Numbered from the stretch's first letter, positions 45,969-58,843 are shown. The stretch is 64,000 bases of DNA from Eledone cirrhosa (GCA_964016885.1 OZ024743.1:172390676-172454675), one strand, 5' to 3'. The notes: generated by a model from the letters alone, not told the origin. Translations and numbers: made by a program.

Positions 45969-48526
45969 TAGTGTTAGATTCTTCCGCGCCGTTCGGTGCA
46001 TCAAGCGGTAAGTACTCGCCAACGGTCACGATCAGCGGCAACTTTTTCGAGACCGTGCCAGGTGATGTTGGCTGCCATCAGGTCCTTCCGGAGCGTTCGT
46101 CGCCAGGTGATCCTTGGGCAACCCCGCCTCCGTTTACCGCCAGGCAGAGTCCAGTTCATCGCTGTTTTCGAATGCCGTTCATTTGGCAAACGCAGAATAT
46201 GGCCAGCCAGACGGCACCGACGCTCCGTGACCACTCTCTGTAGCGTCCACGACTCGGCTCTCCGCAAGATCTCCTCGTTTCGCACTCGGTCGCGCCAGGA
46301 CATACGAAGGATATTTCGCAGGCACCGATGGTGAAAAGCGTTTAGCCGTCTCTCTATTTTTGCCGTACTCTTCCAGGTCTCGCTCGCATAAAGCACTGTC
46401 GGCAGCACGATGCTCTTGTACAGGCGGAGCTTGGTCTTGGTGCTAATGCATGAAGACGACCGGACTAGGCACAGCCGCTGGAAAACTGCGGCTCCTTTGC
46501 CGATCCGACAGTTGATGTCGAGCTCCGCGTCGCCGCTGCTTGTCAGGATGCTGCCCAGATAGGTGAAGTGATCGACTTCCTCGAGGTCCTGTTGGTTGAC
46601 TCTGATCACTGGACCTGTGTTGCTGGCCGTGGAGAGAGAATGCAACCCTGTCTGACTCCGAAGAGAATGTCAAAGAACTCCGTCACATCGGACTCAGTCC
46701 GCACGCAGCAGCTGGAGTTTTCATACAGGGTCTTGAAAACGGCGATGAATCTTGCAGGAATGCCGTACAGTTGCGCAACATTCCACAGCGTGTTCCGGTG
46801 TACACTGTCGAATGCCTTCTGGAAATCAATAAAATTGACCGCCAAAGGCTGTTGTAGCTGAACGCATTGTTCGAGAATGTTGCGTAGTGTAAAGATATGT
46901 TCCGTGCAAGATCGATTTTTTCGTAAGCCGGTTTGTTCCTCCCGGAGCACAGAGTCGAAAACATACCGGAGTCGACGCAGCAACACAGTGCAGAACGCCT
47001 TGCCTGAGACGACAGCAATGTGATACCACGCCAGTTGTTGCAGTCTGCCAGGTTTCCCTCCTTCGGCAGTTTGACGATGACACCGCGCTGCTACTCAAGG
47101 GGAACCCGACCAACCCTCCAGCAGTGGTTCATCAAGTCTGTCAACGCCGTTATCGTGCTCTCCTCACCGAATTTGAGCAGCTCAGCAGAGATCTCATCCA
47201 GTCCGTCTGCTTTGCCGTTCCTCAAGTGGCTAATCGCATCTCTCGTCTCTTGCTTGGTGATATGGTGCTCGCACACTTTGAGTACCTCAGTAGTTGCTGG
47301 AGTCTCTGCGGTCAAGTGTATCAGGGCGACCGGATTTGGTTGGTTCAGCGTCTTCCGGAAGTGCTCCATCCATCTCTGCTCCTGTTCCGCTCCAGTGGTC
47401 AACGTCTTGCCATTTTTGTCCTTCACTGGCATGTTGGCACCGCTCGACATTCCTGTCAACTCTCTCACGATGCGGAACAGTGCTTTTGTGTCGTTTCGAC
47501 CAGCAGCATCCTCTGCCTCAGCACCCTTTTTCTCCAGCCAATCACGTTTGTCCCGCCGGCAGCTTCACTTTACCAGTCGATCGATTTGGCGGTATACGGC
47601 ATCTCTTTTCTTTTGGTCTTCCTCCGATCTGGCAGAATCTCGCTCGACTTTTGCCTTTTTTCGTCTGTCAATCAGGTCTCACGTTGGTTCTTGGATCCAT
47701 TTTTCCCTCCTCGTTCCTCGTCTTTGGCCAATAGTCTCTTGTGCTGCCTCAGTCACCGCTGTCGTGAACATCATCCATTGATCTTCCAGATCTGCAGCCT
47801 CACTCACCTGCTGGAATCGGTTGTGTAGCGCCAGTTGGTACAGTCGCGCTTGACCGGGATACTTCAGCTTCTCCACTGCATATAGCTTTGGTCTTTCCTG
47901 TCGTGTTCGTTTCTTCAGGTGCAACTGAAGTTCCGCAGACAGTAGGTGGTGGTCTGAGCCTTGTGAATCGCCTTGTGTTTGAAATGGGTGTTGCTAATGC
48001 ACAAGCTGTTGATGGCACAAAACAGCTGCAGTCTCTCGCCGTTGTCCGTGGTGATCGCAGCAGAACTGTTCAGTCCCTGTCTGTTGTAGCCAATCTGAGC
48101 GTTGAAATCACCGATCAGTAGTTTGATGTCATGGCTCGGCAAGTTATTAAATGTGTCCTGTAGCTGTTCGTAGAAGGCGTGCTTGTCGATATCGGCTGCG
48201 TCATCAATCGGTGCGTAGCCCTGAACAACAGTGATTTTCGCATGCCCACTTTGAAAACGGGAGGTTATGATGCGCTCGCTGACTGGCTCCCATCCGATCA
48301 ATGCCCGAGTTGCTCGGGCGCTAAGCGCAAGTCCAACGCCATAAACGTGCTTGTCTTGGTGTCCAGAATAGAGCAGAGTTGTGTCTCCGCTGCCACTCAT
48401 CTTTACGCTGCCGGTCCAGCGCATTTCACTCACGCCCAGCTTTCCTGCCTGGCATGGTGTACGCACGTTCCAAGTTCCAATTCGCATCTTTGTTTTGGTG
48501 CTCAGAATCCGGCGAAGGGGTGCCAA
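45967..48526 (-). pseudogene. RTE-type non-LTR retrotransposon (APE endonuclease + RT), inactivated
   Basis: The minus strand starts with an AP-type endonuclease: [10 protein letters not shown] (about 48490), [41 protein letters not shown] (about 48110) and CISNTHFKHKAIHK. After linker and frame changes the RT follows with HLRNGKADGLDEISAELLK (about 47200), EEQTGLRKNRSCTEHIF (about 46930), VNFIDFQKAFDSVHR (about 46820) and FGVRQGCILSP (about 46650). There the sequence jumps directly to the post-catalytic region (VNQQDLEEVDHFTYLGSIL). The roughly 80 codons with the YADD box are missing. The C-terminal block YASETW...RRLNAFHHRCLRNIL and GGKRRRGCPRITWRRTL follow, to WRVLTA. Nearly full length, flanked by TA arrays. 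Confidence 0.9.
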
Positions 48527-48631
48527 CCACTAATCTCAGTTGGCAAAGAATCGGCAAATACAGGCGGCATGCGTATATATATATATATATATGCAAACAT
48601 ATATATGTATACATACATACATACATACATA

Positions 48632-48654
<23 letters not shown>

Positions 48655-48698
<44 letters not shown>
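48655..48698. repeat. (TA)n microsatellite with upstream CATA repeats
   Basis: TA array preceded by (CATA)n from about 48610. Open frames through here are simple-sequence artefacts. Confidence 0.95.
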
Positions 48699-48701
<3 letters not shown>

Positions 48702-48703
<2 letters not shown>

Positions 48704-49121
48704 GACGTAAAATAAGAAAATTATAAAAATTACTTACAGGAGTGGTTTGTTAAGAAGTCAGCAGCCGAACCATTACTATGAACTATAGTGTCTTCTTAAC
48801 AAACCACTCCTCACTGATTAACCTCGATGTCACGTGATTGATTCTTTTGAATTTGCCACCGTCGCAGTAGGCAGTGATTTTTTTCAATGTCTTGGAACTT
48901 AGTCCACGCTTTGGTTTTTTCCATCCACTGAATTATTTTTGTATAAGTTCCCTGTGTCCACGCATCGCCTGGAAACTTAGCTGAGAATAGACTTCCCTGA
49001 TGACGAAAGGCTTCTCCGTACGTTTCTTCGGAAAGTATGTTTATTCCCTTTCAGAAACTAATTAGTTGGAGTGAAATTTTAGTAAGTTAATTTTTATAAT
49101 TTTCTTATTTTACGTCTTGCA
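48702..49121. mobile_element. ~420-bp element with terminal inverted repeats and internal hairpin
   Basis: GACGTAAAATAAGAAAATTA...TACTTA (48704-48737) is inverted at 49083-49121. Inside, GGAGTGGTTTGTTAAGAAG (48739-48757) pairs with its inverted copy at 48792-48810. Both edges are next to TA arrays or AT-rich DNA. No coding capacity; this is the structure of a MITE-like or fold-back element. Confidence 0.75.
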
Positions 49122-49233
49122 TATTATTGTTCTGCATCCCCATGCATTGAACCACAAAGTTACTAAGACAAAACCTATATATTTGCTGGCATAAGTATGC
49201 ATCTGTATATATATGTTAGTAGATATACTAATT

Positions 49234-49282
<49 letters not shown>

Positions 49283-49299
49283 AAAAATGAAATTTCATT

Positions 49300-49430
49300 T
49301 CTCATTATAATAAATGTTCGGTAAATCCATACGTACATATATATATGTGTGCATCTATGTATATATATACATACTACTGTACGTCTGTATACAAATATGT
49401 ATGTACGTATACATACTTATATTTATATAT
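49300..49430. repeat. Interspersed repeat shared with 34860-35060
   Basis: Same order of ATAATAAATGTTCGGTAAA, CATACTACTGTACGTCTG and ATGTATGTACGTATACATAC as at 34890-35000. Confidence 0.75.
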
Positions 49431-49566
49431 ATATATATATATATGTATGCATATCCATTACGAGCTGAGGATCCGCTATGGTGAAACAATTGTTCTCGGT
49501 ATGGTGAACTAACTGTCGTGTAACCACTTCTATATATATATATATGTGTGTGTGTATGTGTGTATG

Positions 49567-49573
<7 letters not shown>

Positions 49574-49642
<69 letters not shown>
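49574..49642. repeat. (TA)n microsatellite
   Basis: About 33 TA units, directly before the interspersed repeat at 49660. Confidence 0.95.
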
Positions 49643-49644
<2 letters not shown>

Positions 49645-49659
49645 TAAAAAGGAAAAGAA

Positions 49660-50030
49660 AATGCTGACAAATTTTTCCCAGTGAAAAATAGTTTAATTAG
49701 GAATAAGTAAAAATTAGGAATAAGTATTCGTTAGTATTCAGTTTTAGTTTTAAGTTTTTACCGGTTGCGCATTTTAATGCTTTTCAAAAATAATTTTGAG
49801 ATAGAGAGCCCATGATGTTTGCTCTAATCTGATCAGTTTTGGAAATTCTTCCTGCTTTATGTGAAAAAAGTAGCTCCAGAGGTATTAAGATTTGGTTGGT
49901 TGTTGAATGTCACGTGAATAAGTACTATAAATTTCGCGTCAATTCGTGTTGCAAAAATTCTGGTAGTCAAAACAATTTTGATTGGTCGGTAGAGGTCACG
50001 TGAATGTTAAAAATTGATTTTAGCGCGAAC
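49660..50030. repeat. Interspersed repeat shared with 35110-35515
   Basis: Contains GAAAATGCTGACAAATTTTT, TTTTTACCGGTTGCGCATTT and TTTTGATTGGTCGGTAGAGG. It extends the family 3' with TTGATTTTAGCGCGAACTGG and a TTTGGCGCCAAA palindrome (50034-50045). Confidence 0.8.
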
Positions 50031-50082
50031 TGGTTTGGCGCCAAATCTATGTTTGTCGAAGAGTGTCGTTTTTGGCTTGATT

Positions 50083-50345
<263 letters not shown>

Positions 50346-50480
50346 CGTCTGTGTGTATGTGTGTGTAGCAGAGTGGTTCGTGGTAGAGGGAATGAATCGG
50401 TCAGTAGGAATGTGTGTGTACGTTTGTGGGGATATTTTAACATGTTGAAACATATTTTTCAGCTCTTGTCTTATACGGAG

Positions 50481-50582
<102 letters not shown>

Positions 50583-50615
50583 CTGTCTATTTGTATGTTA
50601 GTGTACGCGTGTGTA

Positions 50616-50702
<87 letters not shown>

Positions 50703-51169
50703 ATGGACCAGTATTTTTGTGATATTGGTAAAAATGGTGTACATTATTCGATATTTTCAGTCATCTGCAAAAACGATTCTCTCAAAAGAACACAAAAACA
50801 TCAATAATAAAAGAGGTGGAATGATATATAGTATTGTCATAACACCAAGGTGTGTGTGAGTGTCCAGATTGTACGTACTGCAAGGGGAATCCATTAGGCC
50901 CTGCCGTATTGGAATACGTGTGTACAAATATGTACGTGCCCTTCAATGTGCAATACATGTGTCCGTATGTGTATGTGTGTGTGTCGGTACGTTTATATCT
51001 ATAAACATCAAAAGGTATGCAAATTTGTGTATATTTGTGTTGCACAATAGGACATGTGTGTTTGCGTATGTCATTGTGTTTATATGTGGATAGAAATGTA
51101 TGTAGGATGTATGTTGATGTAGGTATGTATGTGGACGTGTGTATTTTGTGGGTTCGTCTTAGGGAGAAG

Positions 51170-52125
51170 TGTTTAGACGGAGTCCGTATTTGTTAATAAA
51201 GTGAGATTCCTTGCTGATGCGCTGGGTGTGGGTGGCATTATCTTTAAATTTTTAGAGGGGAAAGATTCTAAAGTTGGGATGATTTTGGGCGGCACAGGTA
51301 TCAATGTGTTCACTCAGTAGTATTTTTCTGTATTCCCGTATTTTAATTTGAGATCTATGGACAGTCATGCGTTGGCGGAGGCTGTTTTTAATCTGGCCTA
51401 TGTATTGTTCTCGACAACCTGAGCAAGTTAATACATATATTAGATTTTCTGATGCGCATGTGAAATTGTGTTTTACTATAAAACGTTGTCCTTCTTTGAA
51501 ATAGAATTCCGAACCCTCTATTAGGTTGATGCATATGCCACAGTTGGGTCTATTTTTGTTATGAATCTTAATGAGGATGTCGAGCAAGGGGAGTTGTTGA
51601 TGGCTGTATTCCATCGTAAAGTTAATATTTGTGTTGAGCCCATTTATAAGGGTGTGAAATTGTTTAAGTTTCTCGATGTTTTCGTGCCAAAGGATGAAAC
51701 AGTCATCTAGATATCGCTTCCAGTTCTTTTCTATGTGTAAGTGGAGAGTGTTTCCAAATTTGTTTAGTACTTTAGTGTATAGGGTGATTTCCAGGTATCC
51801 CATGACTAGGTTGGCATAAGTGGGGACCGTTTTCGTTCCCATAGCGGTCCCAGATTTCTGCCTGTAGGATTTGTTATTGAAAACGAATTAATTTTTCTCC
51901 AAAATAAATTTGAGTCCTTCTATCACGAATTCTTTTTTGATGCATTGTGGGAGCTCATTGTGGTAATTATCCAGCCAGAATTGGATAGCTTCTATTCCTA
52001 GGTTGTGGGGGATGTTAGAGTATAGGTTGACTACATCGAACGTCACCATTCCACATATTACAATGAACCTCTTGCTCAGAGTGGATTTGTCGACAAGGTA
52101 GTATATACTAAGTATGAGCATAAAC
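51170..52125 (-). pseudogene. Penelope-like element with internal deletion (RT joined to GIY-YIG)
   Basis: From 52121 the minus frame reads FDVVNLYSNIPHNLGIEAI (RT motif A), then one in-frame stop near 51887. Next come SGTAMGTKTVPTYANLVMGY (motif B), WKRYLDDCFILW (catalytic LDD, about 51720-51690) and QQLPLLDILIKIHNKNR. Here it jumps straight to CGICINLIEGSEFYFKEGQ, IYVLTCSGCREQYIGQI (GIY-YIG) and LRQRMTVHRSQIKIREYR, SEHIDTCAA. Roughly 120-150 codons of linker are missing relative to the family. The linker (SRNYSPSLI, STHNPLNNE) is present in the copy at 7890-8815. Only one stop breaks the remaining frame. Residual similarity to 8030-8230 continues downstream to about 51150. Confidence 0.88.
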
Positions 52126-52620
52126 CTAGGAAAAATAGATCCCGACGCATTATATGGTATAACCCAGCATATAATATGGAGGTGACCACACCATTAGCTA
52201 AGATCTTTCTCTTCCCTTATTAAGAAGCATTTCCCAATAGCAAATAAATATAATAACATTTTTAATAGAAATACCATTAAAATATATTACTCCACGACAC
52301 CTAAATTTGCACATAACATCACTGCTTCAAATTTAGCTAAATTTCCTAGCCATAGTAACACGTGCAACCCTGTAGCTAGTACTAACTGTAATTGTAGGAA
52401 TCGGGATGACTGCCCTCTATCCGGGAAATGCCTCTCCAGTAACATTGTGTACAAATGTAAGGTCGAAAAACCCACATCTAGTAGGGACTACATAGGGTTA
52501 ACCGCCAATAAATTTAAGCAGCGTCTTTACATGCACACCCATTCTTTTCTTAACCCTTTAAGAAGGAATATGACGTCACTTTCAGCTCATATCTGGAGTC
52601 TATGTTTGTTGAAAATAGTT
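52105..52620 (+). pseudogene. Penelope-like element: linker, Cys-rich motif and GIY-YIG fragment
   Basis: Plus strand: KPRKNRSRRIIWYNPAYNME, then a frameshift near 52220 and IKKHFPIANKYNNIFNRNTI, YYSTTPKFAHNI. The Cys-rich TNCNCRNRDDCPLSGKC (about 52390) follows, then IVYKCKVEKPTSSRDYIGLT (GIY-YIG), ANKFKQRLYMHTHSFLN and TSLSAHIWSL, where it breaks off. It lies head to head with the PLE at 51170-52125 but belongs to the 28100/33896-type lineage. Confidence 0.85.
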
Positions 52621-52956
52621 GTGGTGTTGGTGGTTAAAATATAAAGACATGATGGTATAAACATGAAAGAATTAAATATATTCATATATGTATTATTTAA
52701 ATTAATAAATTAATAAATTGGAAGTTATATTAGAAGTGAAGATAATACGATAGGTTATAATGTAAGAGATGAAATATATTTAGGGAAAGAAAATAAAAGA
52801 GAAAATAAAAGAGAGAAAAAATATAATAGGTTATTATGTTGATTCATTGACAGTTAATAACAATAACAACAATGATGATAATGGGTTATTATAATAGTGT
52901 CATGTGGTATAATTTGAATTATGGAATTGTTTGGTCGAATCAATATATATATATTG

Positions 52957-52997
<41 letters not shown>
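52957..52997. repeat. (TA)n microsatellite
   Basis: TA array flanked on both sides by ATATATTGTTCAT, a short duplication of the array edge. Confidence 0.9.
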
Positions 52998-53001
<4 letters not shown>

Positions 53002-53097
53002 CATCTTGATTGCTAAATTAAGATTGGAGATATAAAAGATACACAAGCGAAAACCAACCCAAACCAACAGTGAGTGTGTTCTGTTATTATTATTTCC

Positions 53098-54530
53098 GCA
53101 CAACAACAACAACAACAACAACAATAATAATAATAATAATAATGATTTCTTTATTGGCCACAGGGCTGACATCAAGAAAAACATTACAGACGGCACAGGA
53201 CGGCACAGGACGGTACGATGCGAGTTTTGTGCGAGTAAAGATTTTTATTATTTATATAAGAAACGAAAAAGAAAAAATATATAGAAACATATATATATAT
53301 ATATAAACAATAAAAATGAAAATTCAAACAATGAAAAATTCCCCAGTAGGGGGGAAACCTCCGAGGGTTACTCCTGGCGAAAACCACACAAATGACCATG
53401 GCCACCCTGGCCACCAGGGCAAGCGCCCTCTCTGAATTTTTCCATTCCTCAAACTACAGACGTATATTCAGAGCGGTCCCGTTCACTCGGACCATTCTCG
53501 CTACATTCACCCACCTTTCAACAAACTTGCTAGAAGACAGCACTTGCCTCTCCACCCTGATTTTCCTCTTCAAGTGAAACTTGAAAACGTTAATCAGGGA
53601 TTCGCCGAAGAGGAAAGTGTTTGTCTTTAACCCTTTCAAACTCTTTCGCCATGGCCACCAGGCAGATGAAAACCGCCTTCCCTTCCTCCTCGAAGGAAGA
53701 CGGCGAGACCATCTGCACAATGGACTCAGTCGATAACCGGATCGGTCCTACACACGGCAGCAATTGTTCGGCATAGCTCCACAAGTCAGCAATGCCGGGC
53801 ACTGAACGAGTGCGTGCACGACGGTTTCGTCGCTCTACGCGCATCTCGGACAGGCTTGGCTGACGGCACTTCCGTGCCTGTAGAGCTTATCTCGAACCGG
53901 CAACGCTCTCCGTTAGCACTGCCAGGCCAGGGATTTCTAGAAGTTATCCACAGGCCCTGGGTTGAAAGTTCTCCGGGAGACAGCAAACAGCTGATTTTCT
54001 TCGACGCCCAGGATCTCTCCGAGAACTTTGTCGCTCTTCCCCTCCACTAGTCCTCTATAGAACGCCGACGTGGATGTTCCACCGATACTGGTGCCCAGCT
54101 GGCAGAGGGCAGTGAGCGCCTGGAGACATTCCAGTTTCCAAGCGCTATCCCTCGGTCATTTCCTGACGTAGGACTGCAGTTCCGTTGAGACGAGCTGTGG
54201 GAAAACGTGTCTGGCGAACGGCGACCACACCTATTCACCGTCAAGGAAACACCAGATATGTCCTAGCCTCAGTGCATGTTTGCGCATCATCAGCCATGGC
54301 ATGCCCAGTCCTCCACGCAACGGGTGTTGACAGCAGCTGGATCGTCTGACCATGGGAGCGCGTCCCTTCCACAAAAAGCCGGAGAGGAGGCGCTCCATTT
54401 TGGTGATAGTTGGGCCAGGACAAGGGACGACGGTGAGGCGGTAGCAGATGACGGATGCGATGTACGCATTCGCCACCTCCACCCGGCTTTCAGGGTCAGT
54501 TTCCTCTCTTGGTGGACATCTAATGCAACT
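53098..54530 (-). pseudogene. Tx1/L1-like non-LTR element, 3' half
   Basis: The minus strand, from 54480, reads MEVANAYIASVICYRLTVVP and GFLWKGRAPMVRRSSCC, RGGLGMPWLMMRKHALRLGH (post-RT thumb, typical of Tx1/L1). Then come a decayed middle, the zinc-knuckle neighbourhood (IADLWSYAEQLLPCVGPIRL, about 53780), EEEGKAVFICLVAMAKEFER, NTFLFGESLINVFKFHLKRK (about 53590) and ERWVNVARMVRVNG. The 3' end is GGCCAATAAAGAAATCATTA then (ATT)n(GTT)n at about 53150-53098. Several frame changes. The RT catalytic part is absent. Confidence 0.8.
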
Positions 54531-56095
54531 GGCAGCAGAACGGGAGAATTCCCAGCTCTGTGAGTCGAAGAGCGGTGGCGCAGCTGAAAAAGGACCCGAA
54601 CAAGTGGAACAGCGTGGATAATTTCAGGCCCAGAACTTTGCTAAATGCAGAGTTCAAGATTTTGGCCAAGGTGCTAGGAAAGAGGTTGGCGCTTGTCGTC
54701 AGTGATCTGGTGGTAAAGGCACAAGCATGCAGCATTCCAGACAGATCCATCCACGACAACTCCACCTGATGCGATACATCATCTAGCTATTGAACTTGGC
54801 ACAGGTGAGATATTGACGAATTTAGATCAGTCGAAAGCTTTCGATAGGGTCGACTATCGTTATCTGGCGCGGTCCTGGGGGCGGCCGGCTTTGGGCCCGT
54901 CTTCAGAGGCTGGATCGCTGCCATGCACAGCGACATTTGCTCTGTGCGGAGAGTGAATGGTCACCGTTCAACATCATGCGCTCGGTCCCCTCTCATCACT
55001 GTTGTACGTATTGACTCTCGAGCCATAACTGTACAAACTGGAGACGTTGAGGGGCGTCCCGAGCGAACTGGGATGCGGGAGAACCGTGTCAACATATGCT
55101 GACGACATCACCGTAGTGGTGTCGAACGCCAAACACATCGAGGCTGGGTGATTGGCATCTGGACAGTTGCCAGGCACTCACTGCCTTCTACCAGTGGGCA
55201 ATGCAGTCAGTGGTACTTCCACTCTCGAGTTCTATAGAGGATTAGTGGTCTGAAAGTGCGACAACGCTCTCGGAGAGGCTCCGGGCGTCGACAAAGTCAA
55301 ACTAACTAGTCTGTTCCGGAGGACTTTCGAGCCGGGGACGATGAATAACTTCCAGAAATCCCTCGCTTGGCAGTGCTACCGGTGGAACTGCCGGTTCGAG
55401 ATAAACTCTACAGGCACGGAAGTGCTGTCAGACGGACCTGTCCGAGATGCGCACAGAGAGACGAAACCGTTATGCATGCACTCATCCAGTGTCCGTGCAT
55501 TACTGACTTGTGGAGTTGTCTAACAGCTGGTGAAGATAGACCCACCGCCTTCTATTGACCAGGAAGGGCAGACAATTTTCCTCTGTCTGGTGGCAGCAGC
55601 GAAAGAGGTTGTATGGTGGACCAGGTTGAAAGGACTGAAGAGAGACAATTTTCTCTTCGGACAATCCCTCATCAACCTTTTCAAATTTCACTTGGAAAGA
55701 AAAGTGAAGGTGGAGAGAGGGGTGCTGCCCCCACCCCTACCCCACCCATTACATTTGCTGATAGGTAGGTGACTGTGGCGAGAATAGCCCGTGTGAGTGG
55801 GCCTACTCTGATCATGCGCCTATAGTCTGGTGAATTTGAGGAGAGGGGTGCCCTTCCCGGGTGCCCCCGAAGTGTCTGGTGATTGGAGGGGTACCTGAGT
55901 CAACCACGGGTGATTATCTCCCCCCCTCCCCCATTAGGGGAATTTTCATTGCTTTATTTTTCTTATTTATTGTTATTGTTTTCCTATTGTTTACGCGATT
56001 TTTGTGTAAAATCCCCACTGCCCCATCTATTGTATTGTCCCCTATATGTCGGCCCTTGTGGCCAATAAATGAAATCATTATTATTATTATTGTTA
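54530..56095 (+). pseudogene. Tx1/L1-like non-LTR element, RT to 3' end, deleted in the middle
   Basis: Plus strand: WNSVDNFRPRTLLNAEFKIL and VKAQACSIPDRSIHDN (RT fingers), LDQSKAFDRVDYRYL (motif A, about 54830) and VSTYADDITVVVSNAK (catalytic YADD intact, about 55090). The thumb is lost. It resumes at PGVDKVKLTSLFRRTFEPGT (about 55280) with LAWQCYRW, then zinc knuckle CPRCAQRDETVMHALIQC (about 55440) and NFLFGQSLINLFKFHLERK. The 3' UTR ends GGCCAATAAATGAAATCATT and (ATT)n. It meets the minus-strand copy head to head at about 54530. Many stops and shifts. Confidence 0.82.
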
Positions 56096-56498
56096 CACAG
56101 ACACAGAGTGATGACAAAAGGTACAGAATAAAATAAACTATTAACATCTTTTGTCATTTCCTCAGTCTCTTTATTCGGATTCTTTTCCTCATTCCACCAC
56201 CACAACTACCTCATCGTCGTCTTCATTTTTTCTTTCACGTTTTTATTGGCTTAGTTATTTCTTATAATCTTCTAATATTCTTCTGTTGTTTTTGTTGTTG
56301 TTATTTTTACAACGTTTATATCTTTTCTTTTTCCTTTTCTTCCTATCGTTGACTTCTTCCTGGTATGGAATCTTATGTTTGGAAATTGCATGACTAGAAT
56401 ATTCTGGAAACTTACTTTGAATGACATTTCGGATTACAAGAAGCTGGTAGATAGACACAAACTCTCTTCCTTGTTTATGTCGCGACCTTATATATATA

Positions 56499-56741
<243 letters not shown>

Positions 56742-56781
56742 TTATGTGTGTATGTATATACATACATACATATACTCGCAT

Positions 56782-56814
<33 letters not shown>

Positions 56815-57615
56815 GTTAGGGAAGCAGAAAATTGCTTATTGTGATCCAGTTCGTGGTTAAGAAACCCAGTTTCATGGACGGTTTCAACGTACGGTTAGGG
56901 GTAACTCCACAAGTTTGTAAGAATTCCGTTCAATCTTGGAGTATAAAGTATAAAAGAGAAAACACAGGTAAGCATTAAGAGAAGGATTTTATCCAGGAAT
57001 TTACGACCGTTTCATTGGTAAGTGCAACCTTATATTGCTATACTGCAAATAGCAGCCACTCAATTATAATTGTTGTTCACGTCCAAGTTTTCAAAATAGT
57101 GAGTAAGTTACTCTTGAAATAGAAATAGTTCTTAATATATAGAGAAAAACATTTTGGGGGAATTGTATTTACTAGTATAGAGAGAGAGGAAGAGGAATTA
57201 GAAGGTGAGGGGACAAACGGAATAGTATAGAGAGAGAGGAAGGGGGAGAAGAGTTAGGAAGTAGAGTGACAAACTGAGATGGAGGGAGGGGTAGAGGTGG
57301 AAGGATTCCTTGATCAGTTTTGATGTAGACTTCATTGTCGTGGAATGTAGTGAGTTAAAGAGAATTAAATTGATCATAGTGGGAGGGATGGATAGAGAGA
57401 GAGAGAGGGGGAGATATAAAGAGATAAATATATATATATAAAATAAAGATAAAGATAATAATGACAAAAATAAAAGCAAAGAAGGGGGGGAGAAAGAAGA
57501 AAAGAAAAGATAGCCAAAAGGGGAAGGGAAGGAAGGAAGAAAACGAAGAAATAGAAGAAGAATGAAGGAGAAGAGAGGGATATAGGTATTAGTTTTTGTG
57601 GGTAATTAAAAGGGT

Positions 57616-58843
57616 TTAGATACAATAAGAGGGTATAAAGTCTAAGTATATGCAGTTTGTCAGTTGGTAGTAAGAGGTTAAGGGTTCGATTTGCACTTGT
57701 AATGGACAGGTTTCAGGTAGGTGGCAGTTACAATTCTTGTCATGGGCAACTTTGGCATTATTGGTGGGCTGCGATGCCTGTACAAGTGTGTTACGTTTTG
57801 TTTGCCTATTAGTGGGTGGTTGTGTATTAGATATTCTGTTGTGATCAATGGTGATTGTATTGTTATTGTTGTAAATTTGTGTTCTGGTGTTGTTATATAT
57901 CTTTTTAGCGTTAAGCATCTTAATGTGTGCCTCTATATTTGGTGCCGTGGAGTAAGATAGTCTAATAGATTTAGTGTTAAGGATTTTGCTGTATCTATGG
58001 GAATCTGGAAAGTGCTTATTTATTATTCTAAAGAAGGTAGAGGGTAGGTTAGTACTAATAGAGGTGTTAAATATGGGGGTTATACCAAATATATTTTCTA
58101 CTGCGTGACTTGTTTGATTTCGATGTTGTATTTCTATTTACCGTATACTTTGTAGTTCTATGCGTAAGTGCGTGTGTGCGTGTGTTTCTGGAGTTTGTGT
58201 GCGCTTTGCGGAGGCTTTCCTCTATATATTCTACTCTATCTAAGTGGCTTGCCTTGTCTAATGCGGTATTGTAGTATTCTGCATGTTCCTCGAAGATTTG
58301 TCGGTTAGACGAGAGGCTGGAGATCCTAAGTGATATGCTACGTGGAATGGATTTAATTATGGATAGTGGGTGGTTTGAGTTACAGTTGATGTATGCTAAG
58401 TTTTCATTAATCTTGTGAAAAGGTCTTATAAGTCCCGTATTTAGGTTAAGCGTCGCGTCTAGAAAGTTAACTGTTTTAGTGCTATACTCATACGTTATGC
58501 TAAGGCCTAGTTTCCCGAGAGCCTTTCTAATATTCTTACGGCGTCTTTCTGTGCTCTGGTTATTTAGGTTCTTAACTAGGAGAAGGGCGTCGTCTCTGTA
58601 GATTCCACCGTGAAGGTCGCTAAACTCACTCTGTAAACTATGGGCTATGTAAATACCTACTAAATCTGTGACTTGAGCCGAGTCGTTAGCCCCCATCGTG
58701 ATGTTAAAGTTATTTAATCTATCCTTACGTTCCCAATAGGCGTTTTCAAATTTAATTATTGTTATCCGAGCAGCTAATATGATTTTTATCTCGTCGTCTG
58801 TTAGGTCAGAATTGGCTTTGGTAGCGTTACCATGATAGCACAA
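57616..58843 (-). pseudogene. Penelope-like element copy (catalytic RT kept, GIY-YIG deleted)
   Basis: Minus strand from about 58830: NSDLTDDEIKIILAARITII, NITMGANDSAQVTDLVGIYI (motif B), FSDLHGGIYRDDALLLVKNL (catalytic YRDD intact), TVNFLDATLNLNTGLIRPFH, SNHPLSIIKSIPRSISLRIS and SRSRKYIWYNPH. A frame change near 58070 follows, then TNLPSTFFRIINKHFPDSHR and KNCNCHLPETCPL. At about 57700 a deletion removes the whole GIY-YIG domain and joins straight to the 3' UTR. A second deletion at the 5' side removes the motif A region (FDINDYYSSI in the partner). Confidence 0.9.
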
